From contig NC_018940.1 in assembly GCF_000304475.1 (NCBI RefSeq), positions 1,488,001 through 1,552,000 on the forward strand: a stretch of 64,000 nt of DNA, in the 5' to 3' direction. Under the pieces are notes generated by a model. That model had not been told where the DNA came from and ran no database searches. It saw nothing but the letters and a program-made list of their open reading frames with translations. This DNA is from Kazachstania africana CBS 2517 (Eukaryota; Ascomycota; Saccharomycetes; Saccharomycetales; Saccharomycetaceae). The translations under genes were made by a program, and so were the position numbers. Positions 20,401 through 30,457 of this stretch are shown here, piece by piece. Every line of letters starts with the position of its first letter. Position 1 is the stretch's first letter.

Positions 20401-22595
20401 TTTGTTAGGATGTCCATGACATACTCTAATCTGAATTCAGGAGAATGTAACATTTCATATAATCTTAACGTCTTAAAACTCCTGGGTGTGATTAGCAAGT
20501 CGATATCGGTTGCTGATTCTATTAACTTGGAAAAAGTGATAAATTGCGTAACTGGTATTTCACTATTTTCTGTTATACTATATAATGATTTTAAAATTGA
20601 TGGAGGTTCATCTAATGGGTGAGCAAATTGTTGGTTTTCAACATTGTTTATCTTATTGTAGTTCAACCTTTTATCACTGTAATAATTTTTCCATGATTGT
20701 GGCCAATTCATTTCATAAATAGCCATATTTAGAAATTTTTTCAACTTGAAAGATTCTTCCACATATAGGATATTCAATAAAAATTCTTCTCTGACAAGAT
20801 GTAAACCCATTATTATCTTTGGTAGTAATATTGGTGTATTGTACAACGTTTCTTTTAATGACTTGAGTAAAACTGTTTCAGTTAGATGTTTATAATCATA
20901 ATTTTGCGTCGTGTCTTCGCTACCATCGATCATGATTAAGTTTTTCAATATAATTTCGAGTGCTTCCCATTCATCGTTAGTATTATATTCATTTAATATG
21001 AATTGCCACAAGTATAAAAAATGGTTGAAAATATCAGCTGAACAGATATAGTACAGTATTTTAAAACATATTTTAGTTAGGTCTGTCGTTGGATAAAAGA
21101 TTATAGTTTTCAAAGAACTCAATAAATTGGTATCATCTAGTGAATCTTTGATTAATTTCTGATTTGAACCTTTTTTGAAACTCGATATTTTTTTTAAAGT
21201 GATACAAGGGGAGGATAATTCAGTGTATGGATTATAGAGATAAATTTCGTTTGTTTCTGGTGAAACTATCAATATATGATCGTTTAATGAGTCATTAAAA
21301 TATGTGGCAGGAAGTACATTAACTGGTTTCTGTAAGTTGAAAGCTAAGCTTGAAAGTTCAATTAAATCAGGAGGAGAATTGCCATAAACTTTGAATGAAA
21401 TTGAATCTATAATTTTTGGTATTAAATTGATTGACCATATTTTACAAAATTGTGATTCTTGATCTAATATCAATATAATTTCTTTATCCTCACGAATGAT
21501 TGGCATAGCTATTAACGAATCTCTTAGAGGTGAGTTTCTATCAGTTATTATATGTTTTGGTAATGATATTGATGAAATATTAACTAAAGAAACATCTTTT
21601 GTTACAATTGACTGATTGATTACGTCCTGTTGTACTTGGTTTGTAGTGGTAGAGGTTGCAGTAGGCGAAGTTGAATTAGTAGTAGTAATAATGACAGGAT
21701 TGAGTTCTGAAATTGGTGAAACAATTGAGTTGTTGGTATTGTTGTTTAATGTACCATTACCGAAAGAATTTGATGAGAAATTTCTACTTGGATAGAATAT
21801 AGGAGAATTTATACGTGAATCGTTAGTACTTTTGAAGATTAAATTATTTGGAGAGTTAGTATTGTTGTTATTATTACTGTTATTATTATTATTATTTGTA
21901 GTTGACGCGGATGAAGATGAAATCGATCTATTATTCAATATTGAGATCTTTCTAAGATGTAAACTAGAAGGATTATTATTTGTAATGTTAGAATTAGCAT
22001 TTGATACTGAACGATAATCTTTCTTATTATTATTTTCTTCTTGTTCCTGTGTACGTTTTTTTGAACTGTACACTCTCGTATAGTAGAAATGTAGTTTATT
22101 ATTTATGGTATCGAACAGAACTGTGATATTGAACTTATTATTTTCTGGAAATAACAACATCTGAGAATTTCTAATTATATCAGATTGATTTGATGCGAAA
22201 GAGACGACACCAAAAGGTGCCATTGGGTCCGTTAGAGTAATAAATTTGTAATGAACGTCATTATCCAACGTATTTTCGCGTTTCTGTAATATAAGACCTT
22301 GTGAATACCAAAAAACTTTCGAAATTTCAAAGGGAAAACAAACTATTGTAGGTTCATTACCATCTGAAAGATAATATACATGTGCGAATTTTGATAACAG
22401 TATGACGAAACAATCTTTAACTTTCTCAAAATCGATGAAACCAGCGTCAATTACTCTATCTTTAAAAGTGAATCTTCTAACAAGAGTATTATCGATAACC
22501 CATTCCACGACCTTTCTATCTTGGGAGATCCATATATCGCCTTTACCTTTGTTCAAATGGTTATACTTGCAACAATTGAACAGCCTTCTACCCAT
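17481..22595 (-). CDS. APC1: Anaphase-promoting complex scaffold subunit Apc1
   Basis: Largest subunit of the APC/C ubiquitin ligase, which drives mitotic exit and anaphase. The first ATG is at 22595, giving 1704 residues against about 1748 in S. cerevisiae. The N-terminal beta-propeller region (about 1-600) is interrupted by a Ser/Asn-rich insert (about 200-330, many AAT/AAC codons), probably a disordered phospho-loop. The C-terminal half has Gly-rich hydrophobic repeats of the proteasome/cyclosome type, for example GFLLGLGLNGHL, AFISVGLLLGMTAS, MAALVGVGLILQSS, RISVGIALGLINLGIGS and TSMAIGFLFLGSGQY. It shares a 530-bp divergent promoter with MDG1, as YNL172W and YNL173C do. Confidence 0.93.
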   Translation of the reverse strand: MGRRLFNCCKYNHLNKGKGDIWISQDRKVVEWVIDNTLVRRFTFKDRVIDAGFIDFEKVKDCFVILLSKFAHVYYLSDGNEPTIVCFPFEISKVFWYSQGLILQKRENTLDNDVHYKFITLTDPMAPFGVVSFASNQSDIIRNSQMLLFPENNKFNITVLFDTINNKLHFYYTRVYSSKKRTQEQEENNNKKDYRSVSNANSNITNNNPSSLHLRKISILNNRSISSSSASTTNNNNNNSNNNNNTNSPNNLIFKSTNDSRINSPIFYPSRNFSSNSFGNGTLNNNTNNSIVSPISELNPVIITTTNSTSPTATSTTTNQVQQDVINQSIVTKDVSLVNISSISLPKHIITDRNSPLRDSLIAMPIIREDKEIILILDQESQFCKIWSINLIPKIIDSISFKVYGNSPPDLIELSSLAFNLQKPVNVLPATYFNDSLNDHILIVSPETNEIYLYNPYTELSSPCITLKKISSFKKGSNQKLIKDSLDDTNLLSSLKTIIFYPTTDLTKICFKILYYICSADIFNHFLYLWQFILNEYNTNDEWEALEIILKNLIMIDGSEDTTQNYDYKHLTETVLLKSLKETLYNTPILLPKIIMGLHLVREEFLLNILYVEESFKLKKFLNMAIYEMNWPQSWKNYYSDKRLNYNKINNVENQQFAHPLDEPPSILKSLYSITENSEIPVTQFITFSKLIESATDIDLLITPRSFKTLRLYEMLHSPEFRLEYVMDILTKFNVTNEEINSYPIGIMNPIKNLLRMVESTISKPSPSLNLSLISRSDLERCLNVKRYNRIFSSASASPLTTMNTQAVNLSGRYRKKNPALSKHRDIRSILGDIIKVTSQSHIENPLFNQISQIDYNFNNDQKVNESELIKQNVNLIFPQDQRFKNALSLLTTSVPQKIHFITKETEYAKILAQRKVYAKILTTRICTSGVGYGAIAYSSETPLSTQKWYIPPLNYTVIFPNGFKISQDKKDLDTDLVSWGEFHLGVASGLKISKSAKDITGSWIAYNKPNELNATHGGFLLGLGLNGHLKNLEEWHIYNYLSPKIAFISVGLLLGMTASARGSQDFKLLKVLSVHVVALLPPGSNDLNINTRVQMAALVGVGLILQSSRNRKMNTILCKELNSLLRSQETLISDEGYRISVGIALGLINLGIGSTNVDTEHEAATHANPDQETKLIEKLLSIINTHHDRENKTISENSQIGSIISLTLMFLKSNNCSMASKVRLTVDIEKTTVFNRPEIFMFREFCYNMILWDSINADFDFIFEDIEPEMLHGINTDSLPLYHTLAGRIMAIGIKFASTNNLKTRNHLLSLIDKFLPFYQYPGPNSNSFTNNVDFQLTIKGTNVLVNVLIVAASMVMCATGDLEVFRRVRYLHEVVTGKHSDLYKSSKNSNSDNGVNKSSSFGETNDDMNAGESLQMNDIPEIEGERNEMDADYEDFFGEYIDPSTETESNVKNESHYGKYMATSMAIGFLFLGSGQYALKTSDLESVAYLILATLPLYMEPYSVQELKHFWSLSVESRCLIVKNAVTEAAINNVPIEITVKVNGEDMDVEKRKLSTPCLLPDVRDLISLKIKMDKYYPLEITFDDEMSALDFFSNGTVIYIQPKHQYKNTFENMDEIRTVLTNKMDDFEKKESPNEENFTETLYKNLGIKDLTMTELKLELENCNLTGNQSEDYNLEMLCSDTNSGDVIDYEFEIWTKRHHL

Positions 22596-23125
22596 CACTT
22601 CACTCGTTTACTGCCCGGTGCCACAAACACTTGTATCTATTATGATTTCTATACTCTTGAAAGCATCGATCGACGCCTCTAATTTCATTTTTTTTATGTC
22701 AAAAATACATGTGCTAGTTGTAGCCACATATATGTACGTACGACACACAAAAGACACCACTAACAGCACCAGTATACTCACCGTATGATCCACATAAACT
22801 GACCAACTTTTTTAGTAAAAAATCGATGCACTGAATGTCTTATATATAAGTCAGCATTCCAAAACGGACGACCTGTCTTGGTGCTTTCTTTCCTATTGCG
22901 GAAACAGTGGTTGTCCGCTGCCAGATACAGTAAAGATTACTGAGTTCGGACTTGAGACAACCCCAGGGACTGACCACAAAACAAAAACTGTGAGAAACGA
23001 ACGGCTTGTGGGAAAAGGATCATCATCTATCAGTGTAGATTTGTATATATGGGGGTGGTTTCTTTGATTGTAAGACCTGTCACTTCCGTTTGATTAATAG
23101 AGAACAGAACATAATTTAGTAAACT
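22596..23125. other. Divergent promoter region APC1-MDG1
   Basis: No gene seen. A perfect 12-bp palindrome CTTATATATAAG at 22839-22850 contains TATA-type sequence in both directions, roughly midway between the two start codons. A GC-richer patch lies near 22870-22925. Confidence 0.5.
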
Positions 23126-23836
23126 ATGTCGAAGTGTATTTACAAGTTTAATTGGTGCGGTAGTGCAGGTGAAGTCATATTGACCGGGACGTTTGATAAC
23201 TGGGGACAGAGTATAACATTGGATAAGATTAACGATGAGTTATTCTCCAAGAAACTGGAGTTTCCAAAAGAGAAAGCCGCATTGGATGGCAAGATTTTCT
23301 TCAAATTTATAGTTGATGGAGAATGGAAGACCAGTGGTAATTATAACGTGGAGACTGATGATAAGGGCAATCTCAACAATTTTCTTTTGGTAGAAGACTT
23401 GACTAAACAGAAAATCAAGATTAAGAGAAGATTCAGAAGAAATAAGGCTACGGGAGAAAAGGAATTGTTGGTAACAGAGACTTACAGGCTGGATGAAGAT
23501 GATAATGTCGTGGAATTAATAGAATCTATTGACCATTTGAAATTACAAAAAGATAAAGAAAGCGGCAGTAATAACGACGGCTCCGTCAGAATCGCAGAAT
23601 TGTATGAAATCAAATATGATGACGAGTCTGATCAATCATCCGACGACAATAATAGTGGATTAGTTAAAGAACCAAAAGTCGTAAATGAAAATAAAGCTAA
23701 AGAAGAAGAACCCAAAAAGGAATCAGTCAAGAAAGTGAAACAAGAAGCAAAGAAAGAGAAAAAATCAACTCCACAGGAGAAAAAATCACCGGATAAGAAA
23801 GGCTTGATGAAGAAAGTCAAAAAAATCTTTAATTAA
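23126..23836 (+). CDS. MDG1: Mdg1/Crp1-type protein with AMPK-beta-like CBM48 domain
   Basis: Plasma-membrane-associated protein implicated in pheromone signalling in S. cerevisiae; its duplicate Crp1 binds cruciform DNA. The 236-residue protein starts with an early-Set/CBM48 fold (about 3-82). Motifs are FNWCGSAGEVILTGTFDNW, FKFIVDGEWKTSG and a DDKGNLNNFL block, the pattern of AMPK-beta glycogen-binding domains. The rest is charged and ends in a Lys-rich tail (VKKVKQEAKKEKKS) that may contact acidic membrane or nucleic acid. Position beside APC1 favours MDG1 over CRP1. It is shorter than S. cerevisiae Mdg1 (366), with the missing part in the disordered C-terminal region. Confidence 0.85.
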   Translation: MSKCIYKFNWCGSAGEVILTGTFDNWGQSITLDKINDELFSKKLEFPKEKAALDGKIFFKFIVDGEWKTSGNYNVETDDKGNLNNFLLVEDLTKQKIKIKRRFRRNKATGEKELLVTETYRLDEDDNVVELIESIDHLKLQKDKESGSNNDGSVRIAELYEIKYDDESDQSSDDNNSGLVKEPKVVNENKAKEEEPKKESVKKVKQEAKKEKKSTPQEKKSPDKKGLMKKVKKIFN

Positions 23837-23965
23837 TCATCCTTTAGCATCATACCCATTTTTCTAGTAACCATTAGTTCATTTCTTTATTATTATTATT
23901 ATGTATATACTTTTCTTTGATGTATCGAGTAAAAAGTAAAATTTAAATTTCCGTCTCTCAAAAAC

Positions 23966-23991
23966 TGAAAATTTTCCCGATGAGATGAGCT
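23966..23991. promoter_or_regulatory. RRPE and PAC motifs upstream of NOP13
   Basis: TGAAAATTTT at 23966-23975 is a perfect RRPE. GATGAG at 23979-23984 and GATGAGCT at 23984-23991 are PAC-type matches. They lie about 100-120 bp before the NOP13 start, the standard ribosome-biogenesis promoter layout. Confidence 0.75.
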
Positions 23992-24088
23992 GCAAGAAAA
24001 TATTTAATATCACAATCATACATTACTGTAGTGTAGAACTATCATAGTTGTCCACCATATATAGCAAGCCCCATCAGTACGTGAGAAT

Positions 24089-25234
24089 ATGAATGCAGAG
24101 GAGGAAGTGAAAGCTGTTGAAACTATATCCCCAGTTGTGACAGAAAATGATGAAAAGATTCAAGAAGCTCTAAAAGATCCAACGAAGAAACGTAAAGCAG
24201 AAGATGAAATTGAAATTGATTTAAAAAGTTCAATCCCACTGTCCAAAAAGCAAAAGCGTTTATTGAGAAGAGGTAAAATCACATTAGAGGAATTAAACGC
24301 TAAATACAATATCGACCCCGCTTCTATCAACGAATTTAAAACTGAAAGTGTGTCGGAAAATGGTAATGAAGATGCACCTGGTAAGGAGTCCGCTGATAAA
24401 CCAAAGGAGGAGAAATTTGGTGTTTGGATTGGTAATTTATCCTTCGATACAACAAGAGAAGATTTGATGAGGTTCATTCTTGGAAAGACTAAACAAAATG
24501 AAGATTCAGAGAAGGTTGTTGAAGAAAAAGATATAGTAAGATTCAAATTGCCATTAGCGAATAATGATGGTAAGAAAATCAAAAATAAAGGTTTCTGCTA
24601 CATCGATTTCAGTACTGAACAGAAAATGAAAGCAGTATTAGAATTAAATGAAAATCAATTAAACGGTAGAAATCTTTTAATTAAAAACTCAAAAAATTTT
24701 GAAGGTAGACCAGATAAGAATGATTTAGTTTCCATGTCTAAGAATCCTCCTTCCAGAATTTTGTTCGTTGGTAATTTATCTTTTGATACTACTGATGAAG
24801 TCTTGAAAAAGCATTTCCAGCATTGCGGTGAAATTATTAAAATACGTATGGCAACATTTCAAGATAGTGGTAAATGTAAAGGTTTTGCGTTTGTCGATTT
24901 CAAATCTGAAGAAGGAGCAACAAATGCGTTAAAAGATAAAACATGTAGAAGAATTGCATCTAGACCTATTAGAATGGAATACGGTGAAGATAGAAGTAAG
25001 AGACAAGTCATCAGAAAGAAACCAATGGAAGAACAAAAATCATTTGATCTTCCAGCTGCAACCAAGGAAACCCACTCAAAACCTGTTGAAAAGAAACCAT
25101 TCAAACCTAGAAATAATAGAAACAAAATGATGGATTCGAACAATCGTGTCAAGAGTAGTGTCGCATTAGCTGGTGCACAGAGGGCTTCCGCCGCCATTGT
25201 GCCATCTCAAGGTAAGAAAGTCAAATTCGACTAA
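24089..25234 (+). CDS. NOP13: Nucleolar RNA-binding protein Nop13 (two RRMs)
   Basis: Nop13 is a nucleolar protein found in pre-66S particles. The 381-residue length is close to S. cerevisiae (403). The acidic/Lys-rich N-terminus (1-105) includes SKKQKRLLRRGKITLEELNAKY. RRM1 spans about 110-205 (RNP2 VWIGNLSF, RNP1 KGFCYIDF). RRM2 spans about 225-305 (RNP2 ILFVGNLSF, RNP1 KGFAFVDF). The C-terminus is basic. The PAC/RRPE pair upstream supports a ribosome-assembly role. Position after MDG1 matches YNL175C. Confidence 0.93.
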   Translation: MNAEEEVKAVETISPVVTENDEKIQEALKDPTKKRKAEDEIEIDLKSSIPLSKKQKRLLRRGKITLEELNAKYNIDPASINEFKTESVSENGNEDAPGKESADKPKEEKFGVWIGNLSFDTTREDLMRFILGKTKQNEDSEKVVEEKDIVRFKLPLANNDGKKIKNKGFCYIDFSTEQKMKAVLELNENQLNGRNLLIKNSKNFEGRPDKNDLVSMSKNPPSRILFVGNLSFDTTDEVLKKHFQHCGEIIKIRMATFQDSGKCKGFAFVDFKSEEGATNALKDKTCRRIASRPIRMEYGEDRSKRQVIRKKPMEEQKSFDLPAATKETHSKPVEKKPFKPRNNRNKMMDSNNRVKSSVALAGAQRASAAIVPSQGKKVKFD

Positions 25235-26242
25235 GGTATATATATAGTTACCTTCTGTATATTATTAATAAAAGGCTATATAGCTTTCTCATAGGATATA
25301 CCGACTTTTAGAAATTTCATCACATTATTTATTATTTTGGAGGCTAGAGTGATTGTGAAATGGTTTCCACGAAAACAAAATGTTAATATGAAAAACAAAT
25401 GCGATACTCAATGGCTGACTAGAATAACCGTCACAGGGGTACCACGAACTTAAATGCTCCAAAAGAGAATGCATAATATCGAATACATGCAAGCTAACCT
25501 TGCTATGTCTGGCAAAATTATTGTTGCGTCAAGAAAGAACTTACGGTGGATTCAGAATTGGGCACTCGAAATACTATGGCTTTGCCAAATTTCCCATTGG
25601 CATATGCATATTCAAATAGTTTTTACTCTTCAAGTTACACATTCGGTGTATTTATGCCGTTTATATCTCCATGACAAAACTGAAAATACTCCATTGTGAC
25701 AACTTACCTTCAAGAACGACATTTATTACAATTCTACAGTATTTAGCTTATATAGGAACCTGGCAGAGCAATATTCGAACTAGTGGAGTTGTAAGCTTCT
25801 GTAAACATTGCAGACACTACACTGGTTATGGCGTAAGATAGATGGTATATCGATGCAGTCAGCCTTCAACAAACAGCACTTCATGTCACCTTATCCGCTC
25901 TTTTTTCTCGACCTCGGCAGAGAATTCACCGTAGCGAGGGTGCCCAACTTGTTACCAATTTTGGAAAATTGCTATACCATGAATTCAGTTGAATCAAAAA
26001 ATCTATTTTGGTCTCAGTTCTATAAAGAGTAAAAGACAGAAAAAATGCCATCTAGTTGAAACTAAATTTCTATAAAAATGCCAAATCCAGTTCCTCTATT
26101 GTGGCCTTTCATACTTCCAACATATTGTTAATCTTTGACTAGAAACATCTGCAAAGTTTATTGATTAAACGTCATTTTCTCTTTTCTTCATTTGAGTAGC
26201 TAACGTTCGAACATCTGGCTTGCAGCACTGAAAAAAGCTTTC
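25235..26242. other. Intergenic, 1 kb: NOP13 3' region and TDA7 promoter
   Basis: No gene supported. The open frames at 25454-25699 and 25808-26032 have no recognisable domain and ordinary intergenic composition. I saw no tRNA B box, LTR end or remnant of a gene I know. Confidence 0.55.
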
Positions 26243-28012
26243 ATGGCCCTAAATACATCGTACTTTGGTGATCCATCCCTCCATCCGTCGTCTTTCATCA
26301 ATACTTATACTATAATGGCGAACTATTATAGTTCGAATGGACCCACATCCAGATCAACTCTTTCTCGAGAAAGTGATTCTAATTCCATTGAGAAAAGTTC
26401 CGAGGATTTGTGGGGTACACTATACCCAGCGGGTTCAAGTTCTCAATACAGTTCTTTTCTTTTCAGTTCTTCAATGGATTATTATGGATTTAAATCAGAG
26501 TCCGCATTACAGACTACCTCATCATCTACAGATGCAAGTAGCACAACAGCTTCAGTTATTTATACCGTCCAGGAAACCACTAGCGGAATCCATTCATCTT
26601 CAGCCTTACCATCTAATACATTCTCAGACGAAATATCTGGATATACCAGTTCCTTATCAGCTCTGTACTCAAGTCCAACATCAACCAAAATTCAAAGTTC
26701 TGCCTTTGATTTTCCATCTTTTAACAGTGAAGCAACAATTACAACCTCATATAACTCCTTGATACAGCCCAACTCACTACATGTATCAATATCTAGTGAA
26801 ATACCGTCTTCAACCTTAAGCGATTCACTAAATTTGGCTTCTTCCTCAGAAAACTCGATCTCTTCGCTTCCTAGATCGTCCACAGAAGTGTCATCTTTAT
26901 CATCTGAAACAGCTTCATCTGACGCTCATACAATAGTCCAGAGTTCAACGCACGAACCGTTCACATCACCTAATCAAGTTTCTGTTAGCGAAAGTATGTC
27001 AGAAAGCAGTACTAATAGCTCTGTATCCATACCGTATACAAAAATCAATTCCTTTACTAAAGGTTCTTCTGCTCTAAGGCAAAGTTCGACTACCAGCATA
27101 TATTCAAGCTTCAATAAAAATGTTACATCTACTGGAATACAAACCGCCATAAAACCTTCCTTCCTTCCTACAAGTTTGACACTGGTAAGCAAATCTTCAT
27201 CAGAATCACACCCCACGTCGTCAGCAACGTCAACAAAGCTATCAGATACAAGCTCAGCAGCCTCTCTAATCTCTCGATCAACAGTAGAAATTATCTCCTA
27301 TACGAATTCTGGAACTGTATATTATGTTTATACACAGAACTACGACTTCACCGATGCAACAACCACATTTGCAACTGGGCTTCCTACAACAATAACCGTC
27401 GCCGAAACTGCAGCATCATCTATAACAGCACTACCTGTTTCTACAATAACAACAGACGTTTCAGTTTATAATAACTGGGAAAAATCTACGAAGGTATCCT
27501 CCTCATCTCAGAAAAGTACTACCTCAATTATTGGTGGTGTAGTTGGAGGAGTGGGAGGCCTCTTACTGTGTAGTCTGGTATTATATCTGATTTTGATTTG
27601 GAGACGCAGACGGAAGCATAAAAAAGATATAGAAGAAGAAAGATTTAGGCGTTATGTTAACAGTGGAACGGATTACGATTCTACATATCAAAAGGAGGAG
27701 GGTTCAACCTATTTCAATAAAAATCCATTCAGGAATGAGTTTGACTTTCAAAGTAGAATACCTCCTTTGTTGCCATTACCAAGAAAAAATGATAATGCTA
27801 GACAAGAGACAACGCCTCCACTTTTCTTGCAAACAACAAATCTCGATAGAAGCTCTTTCATATCTCATTCTTCGGAGGATATGACTGACACTCCCGGTGA
27901 TTACTCAACCGTTTCAACAACCTCTATGAGGTTGTGGGGAAGATATGACTCTCCGACTACAAATAATGCTAGCAATTCAGATTCACAAGGATTTCTACGG
28001 GAAATTTTTTAA
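26243..28012 (+). CDS. TDA7: Ser/Thr-rich single-span membrane protein, Tda7-like
   Basis: Tda7 is a vacuolar/cell-surface-type membrane protein of unknown function in S. cerevisiae. The 589-residue protein has an extremely Ser/Thr-rich, probably O-mannosylated region (about 20-420). One membrane span lies near 430-452 (GGVVGGVGGLLLCSLVLYLI), flanked by a basic stop-transfer RRRRKHKK and a cytosolic tail of about 135 residues. No cleavable signal peptide is obvious, so the single span probably acts as the anchor. The segment TVYYVYTQNYDFTDA before the span looks conserved and ordered. S. cerevisiae has a duplicate, YDL211C, in the sister block. The call rests on architecture plus position between NOP13 and MRPL22. 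Confidence 0.82.
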   Translation: MALNTSYFGDPSLHPSSFINTYTIMANYYSSNGPTSRSTLSRESDSNSIEKSSEDLWGTLYPAGSSSQYSSFLFSSSMDYYGFKSESALQTTSSSTDASSTTASVIYTVQETTSGIHSSSALPSNTFSDEISGYTSSLSALYSSPTSTKIQSSAFDFPSFNSEATITTSYNSLIQPNSLHVSISSEIPSSTLSDSLNLASSSENSISSLPRSSTEVSSLSSETASSDAHTIVQSSTHEPFTSPNQVSVSESMSESSTNSSVSIPYTKINSFTKGSSALRQSSTTSIYSSFNKNVTSTGIQTAIKPSFLPTSLTLVSKSSSESHPTSSATSTKLSDTSSAASLISRSTVEIISYTNSGTVYYVYTQNYDFTDATTTFATGLPTTITVAETAASSITALPVSTITTDVSVYNNWEKSTKVSSSSQKSTTSIIGGVVGGVGGLLLCSLVLYLILIWRRRRKHKKDIEEERFRRYVNSGTDYDSTYQKEEGSTYFNKNPFRNEFDFQSRIPPLLPLPRKNDNARQETTPPLFLQTTNLDRSSFISHSSEDMTDTPGDYSTVSTTSMRLWGRYDSPTTNNASNSDSQGFLREIF

Positions 28013-28257
28013 GACATTCTAATGACACAACATGTGTGTGTATGTCAACTAATATATACAGACTTAATTATGATGTAACTAAAAATATTATTATCCATAA
28101 TGAACAAAGTTTGACGCCCGCCTTCATTTTCTATTTTCTATGAGCGCCGGCGTATCGAGTGAAAAGAAAGATCGAATTTAAAACTTACGGGCTGGATAGC
28201 TGTATATATTAAAATAATTTTCTTCAATAGTTGAAAGGAAGACTGCCAGAGCCCCAG

Positions 28258-29160
28258 ATGAACTCAATTTCAAGGACTAGTTCACTTTTCAACCAGTTTA
28301 AACTTGGTGGACTCTTATATACGCGTACATTACATGTTTCCCAACGATATCTACAACAGGGCTCCCTTTTCAGCAATGTTCGAGATCCCAGCGTTGGAAA
28401 GACGAATGAGGAACCTTCTCAGCTTACCAAACGAATAAATATGACTTTAGAAAATGGAGATGAACAAACAATTGATAAGGGGTCCATTGGCCTGAAGAAT
28501 GATAAGACACTACAGGAATTTATAAAATCTAAGCGACAATTAGAGAGACCTGCCACTTCGATTCTCCTTTCACCATTGAAAAAACAAATATACGAGGAGA
28601 ATTGTAAAATCAATGGTGGCTTTTATCAGAAGGATACTATTGTAACGTTACCGAACTCTGACGTGAAATATAAGCTGAATTTAACGAACAAGGAAATTGA
28701 AGTGTTAGAGCCGTCAGTACGTGTTAGCTCATACAGAATTAAATCTTCTATGAAGAAAGCCACACATCTTCTTAGGATGTTGAGTGGATTAGATCTCAAG
28801 GATGCTATAACGCAATGTCATTTCTCCGAGAGAGATATTGCTAGAGATGTAGCTGAGATGTTGGAAAGAGGTGTAGAGGATGCGAAAACGTTAGGAGTGG
28901 ATCCTGATGATCTATACGTTGCGCAAATATGGAGTGGTAGTGATGGCGAATGGCTCAAGCGTGTCGATATAAAAGGTAGAGCGAGAATGGGTATCATAAG
29001 ACACAGATACATTCATGTGAGAGGAATTTTAAAAAGTAAGAAAGTTACCAAACGTAGATTAGAGAAGGAAGAAAAATTAAGGCAAGAGAAAAGGAAACCA
29101 TGGGTCCAATTGGCAGATAAACCTATTAGAGGGGTCACTGGAGGTGTTTATAAATGGTAA
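28258..29160 (+). CDS. MRPL22: Mitochondrial large-subunit ribosomal protein uL22m
   Basis: Mitochondrial counterpart of bacterial uL22, lining the exit tunnel. The first ATG is at 28258, giving 300 residues (309 in S. cerevisiae); the frame is open upstream to a TTG at 28231. The N-terminus [18 protein letters not shown] with later Arg residues is a mitochondrial presequence. The uL22 core starts near residue 155 ([20 protein letters not shown]) with the usual continuation [22 protein letters not shown]. The [11 protein letters not shown] segment near 250 matches the family's C-terminal tunnel-loop strand. It is convergent with RPS3. Confidence 0.92.
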   Translation: MNSISRTSSLFNQFKLGGLLYTRTLHVSQRYLQQGSLFSNVRDPSVGKTNEEPSQLTKRINMTLENGDEQTIDKGSIGLKNDKTLQEFIKSKRQLERPATSILLSPLKKQIYEENCKINGGFYQKDTIVTLPNSDVKYKLNLTNKEIEVLEPSVRVSSYRIKSSMKKATHLLRMLSGLDLKDAITQCHFSERDIARDVAEMLERGVEDAKTLGVDPDDLYVAQIWSGSDGEWLKRVDIKGRARMGIIRHRYIHVRGILKSKKVTKRRLEKEEKLRQEKRKPWVQLADKPIRGVTGGVYKW

Positions 29161-29294
29161 AGGCAATTAGTGTAACTACATATTCTTCATGTAAATACTG
29201 CAGAAAATAGCGGGAATATAAAAATGAAATTAAGTGAATTTAAAAAGGGATATAAAATTAAGTAAATATATGTATATAAACCAAATTAAACCAT

Positions 29295-30020
29295 TTAAGC
29301 GGTAGCTTCTTCAGCAGCTGGGGCGGATTCTTCTTCAGCTGGTCTGTAATCCTTGACGGTTGGTTGAGTAACTCTTTCTTCATCCTTTGGTTCAACGATA
29401 GAGACAGCATCTGGTAAAGCGGTTGGACCGACCTTGTTCCTGGATGGGTCTCTCATGATCTTAACCTTGATACCTAAAACACCTTGTCTCATTAGGACGT
29501 GTCTGGTGGCAATGTCAATGAAGTCGTTGACTGGTTGACCGGAGTGAATTAAGAAACCGTCAGCGAACTTCATAGACTTAGCTCTAGCAGCTCTTAATTT
29601 ACCAGAGACGACAACTTCACAACCCTTAGCACCGGATTCCATAACGAATCTGACGACACCGTAAGCGGCTCTTCTGATGGCTAAACCGTTTAATAATTTG
29701 AATTTCATGGATTCAGCTTGAGCAATAGCAGATAAACCACGGTCTTGAACTCTTTCGGCGTATAAGACGATGGTACCTGGGGCGTACTTGAATCTCTTTT
29801 GAACTAATAAGGTCAATTCGTTGATTCTTCTACCGTTTTCACCTAAGACATCTTGAGTTCTGGTAGCTCTGATGATGACTTCAGTCTTGGTTGGAGTAAC
29901 TCTAACTTCGACACCGGAGTAACCTTCTTCAGCTAATTCTCTGGTGAAGAATTCGTTTAATTCGGCGTAGAAAACACCGTCAGCGACTAACTTTCTCTTC
30001 TTGGAAATTAAAGCGACCAT
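29295..30020 (-). CDS. RPS3: 40S ribosomal protein uS3
   Basis: Small-subunit protein at the mRNA entry tunnel. The 241-residue length equals the family (240). It starts [20 protein letters not shown], carries the KH domain (about 43-95, with [20 protein letters not shown] and the GENGRRI loop), and ends with an acidic Ala/Glu-rich tail. Codon use is strongly biased, as expected of a ribosomal protein gene. There is no intron, as in S. cerevisiae. Two Rap1-type sites lie about 215-240 bp upstream. Confidence 0.98.
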   Translation of the reverse strand: MVALISKKRKLVADGVFYAELNEFFTRELAEEGYSGVEVRVTPTKTEVIIRATRTQDVLGENGRRINELTLLVQKRFKYAPGTIVLYAERVQDRGLSAIAQAESMKFKLLNGLAIRRAAYGVVRFVMESGAKGCEVVVSGKLRAARAKSMKFADGFLIHSGQPVNDFIDIATRHVLMRQGVLGIKVKIMRDPSRNKVGPTALPDAVSIVEPKDEERVTQPTVKDYRPAEEESAPAAEEATA

Positions 30021-30233
30021 TTTTGTTTTGGTTTATTTGTATTGATACTATTTTTTAATTGAAATATTATAAAAAGTTTTAAAACATTATCAGTATAGTT
30101 GATTAATACCAGATTGAAAAATTATCGACATCTGCGTTTGTCAGATAGAGAGCGTTTCGTTTCACAAAGCGGTGTGGAACTCATCTATTTTTTTTTTTTG
30201 AAAAAATCAAAAAAACCAAGAAAACAATCAAAC

Positions 30234-30260
30234 AAATGTACGGATGTAACACCCATCCAT
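30234..30260. promoter_or_regulatory. Paired Rap1-type sites of the RPS3 promoter
   Basis: On the minus strand ACATCCGTACATTT (30247-30234) is a perfect ribosomal-protein UAS Rap1 site. On the plus strand ACACCCATCCAT (30249-30260) is a second Rap1-like site with one change from the ACACCCATACAT form. T-rich sequence on the minus strand follows toward RPS3. Confidence 0.78.
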
Positions 30261-30433
30261 AAAGCAGTCATACAAAAAAACAATTTTCGTCAGAAACAAA
30301 AAAAAGGAAAAACCAAAGAGGAAATGGGAGACGTGGTTGAAAGCCTTTTTCTATTTTGGTATATTTTGTTAGAGAGAGTGAAGCGAATGGAGGAGGAAAA
30401 ACGGAATTAGGTTATATTAGTATACGAAGTACA

Positions 30434-30457
30434 ATAATTGTGATCTGTCACAATTAT
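30434..30457. repeat. Perfect 10-bp inverted repeat with 4-nt loop
   Basis: ATAATTGTGA (30434-30443), loop TCTG, TCACAATTAT (30448-30457). It lies in the RPS3-RHO5 interval with no gene nearby. A second inverted repeat, AGGCACT 30527-30533 with AGTGCCT 30551-30557, is 70 bp further on. Confidence 0.7.

Noticed and set aside
25760..25785. TTCGAAC in the NOP13-TDA7 interval as a possible tRNA T loop
   Set aside because: The flanks are not complementary and no A box or acceptor stem is present.
26337..26762. 141-codon open frame inside TDA7 in another frame
   Set aside because: It is a shadow of the Ser/Thr-rich coding repeats; its His/Gln-rich composition follows from frame-shifted TCA/TCT codons.
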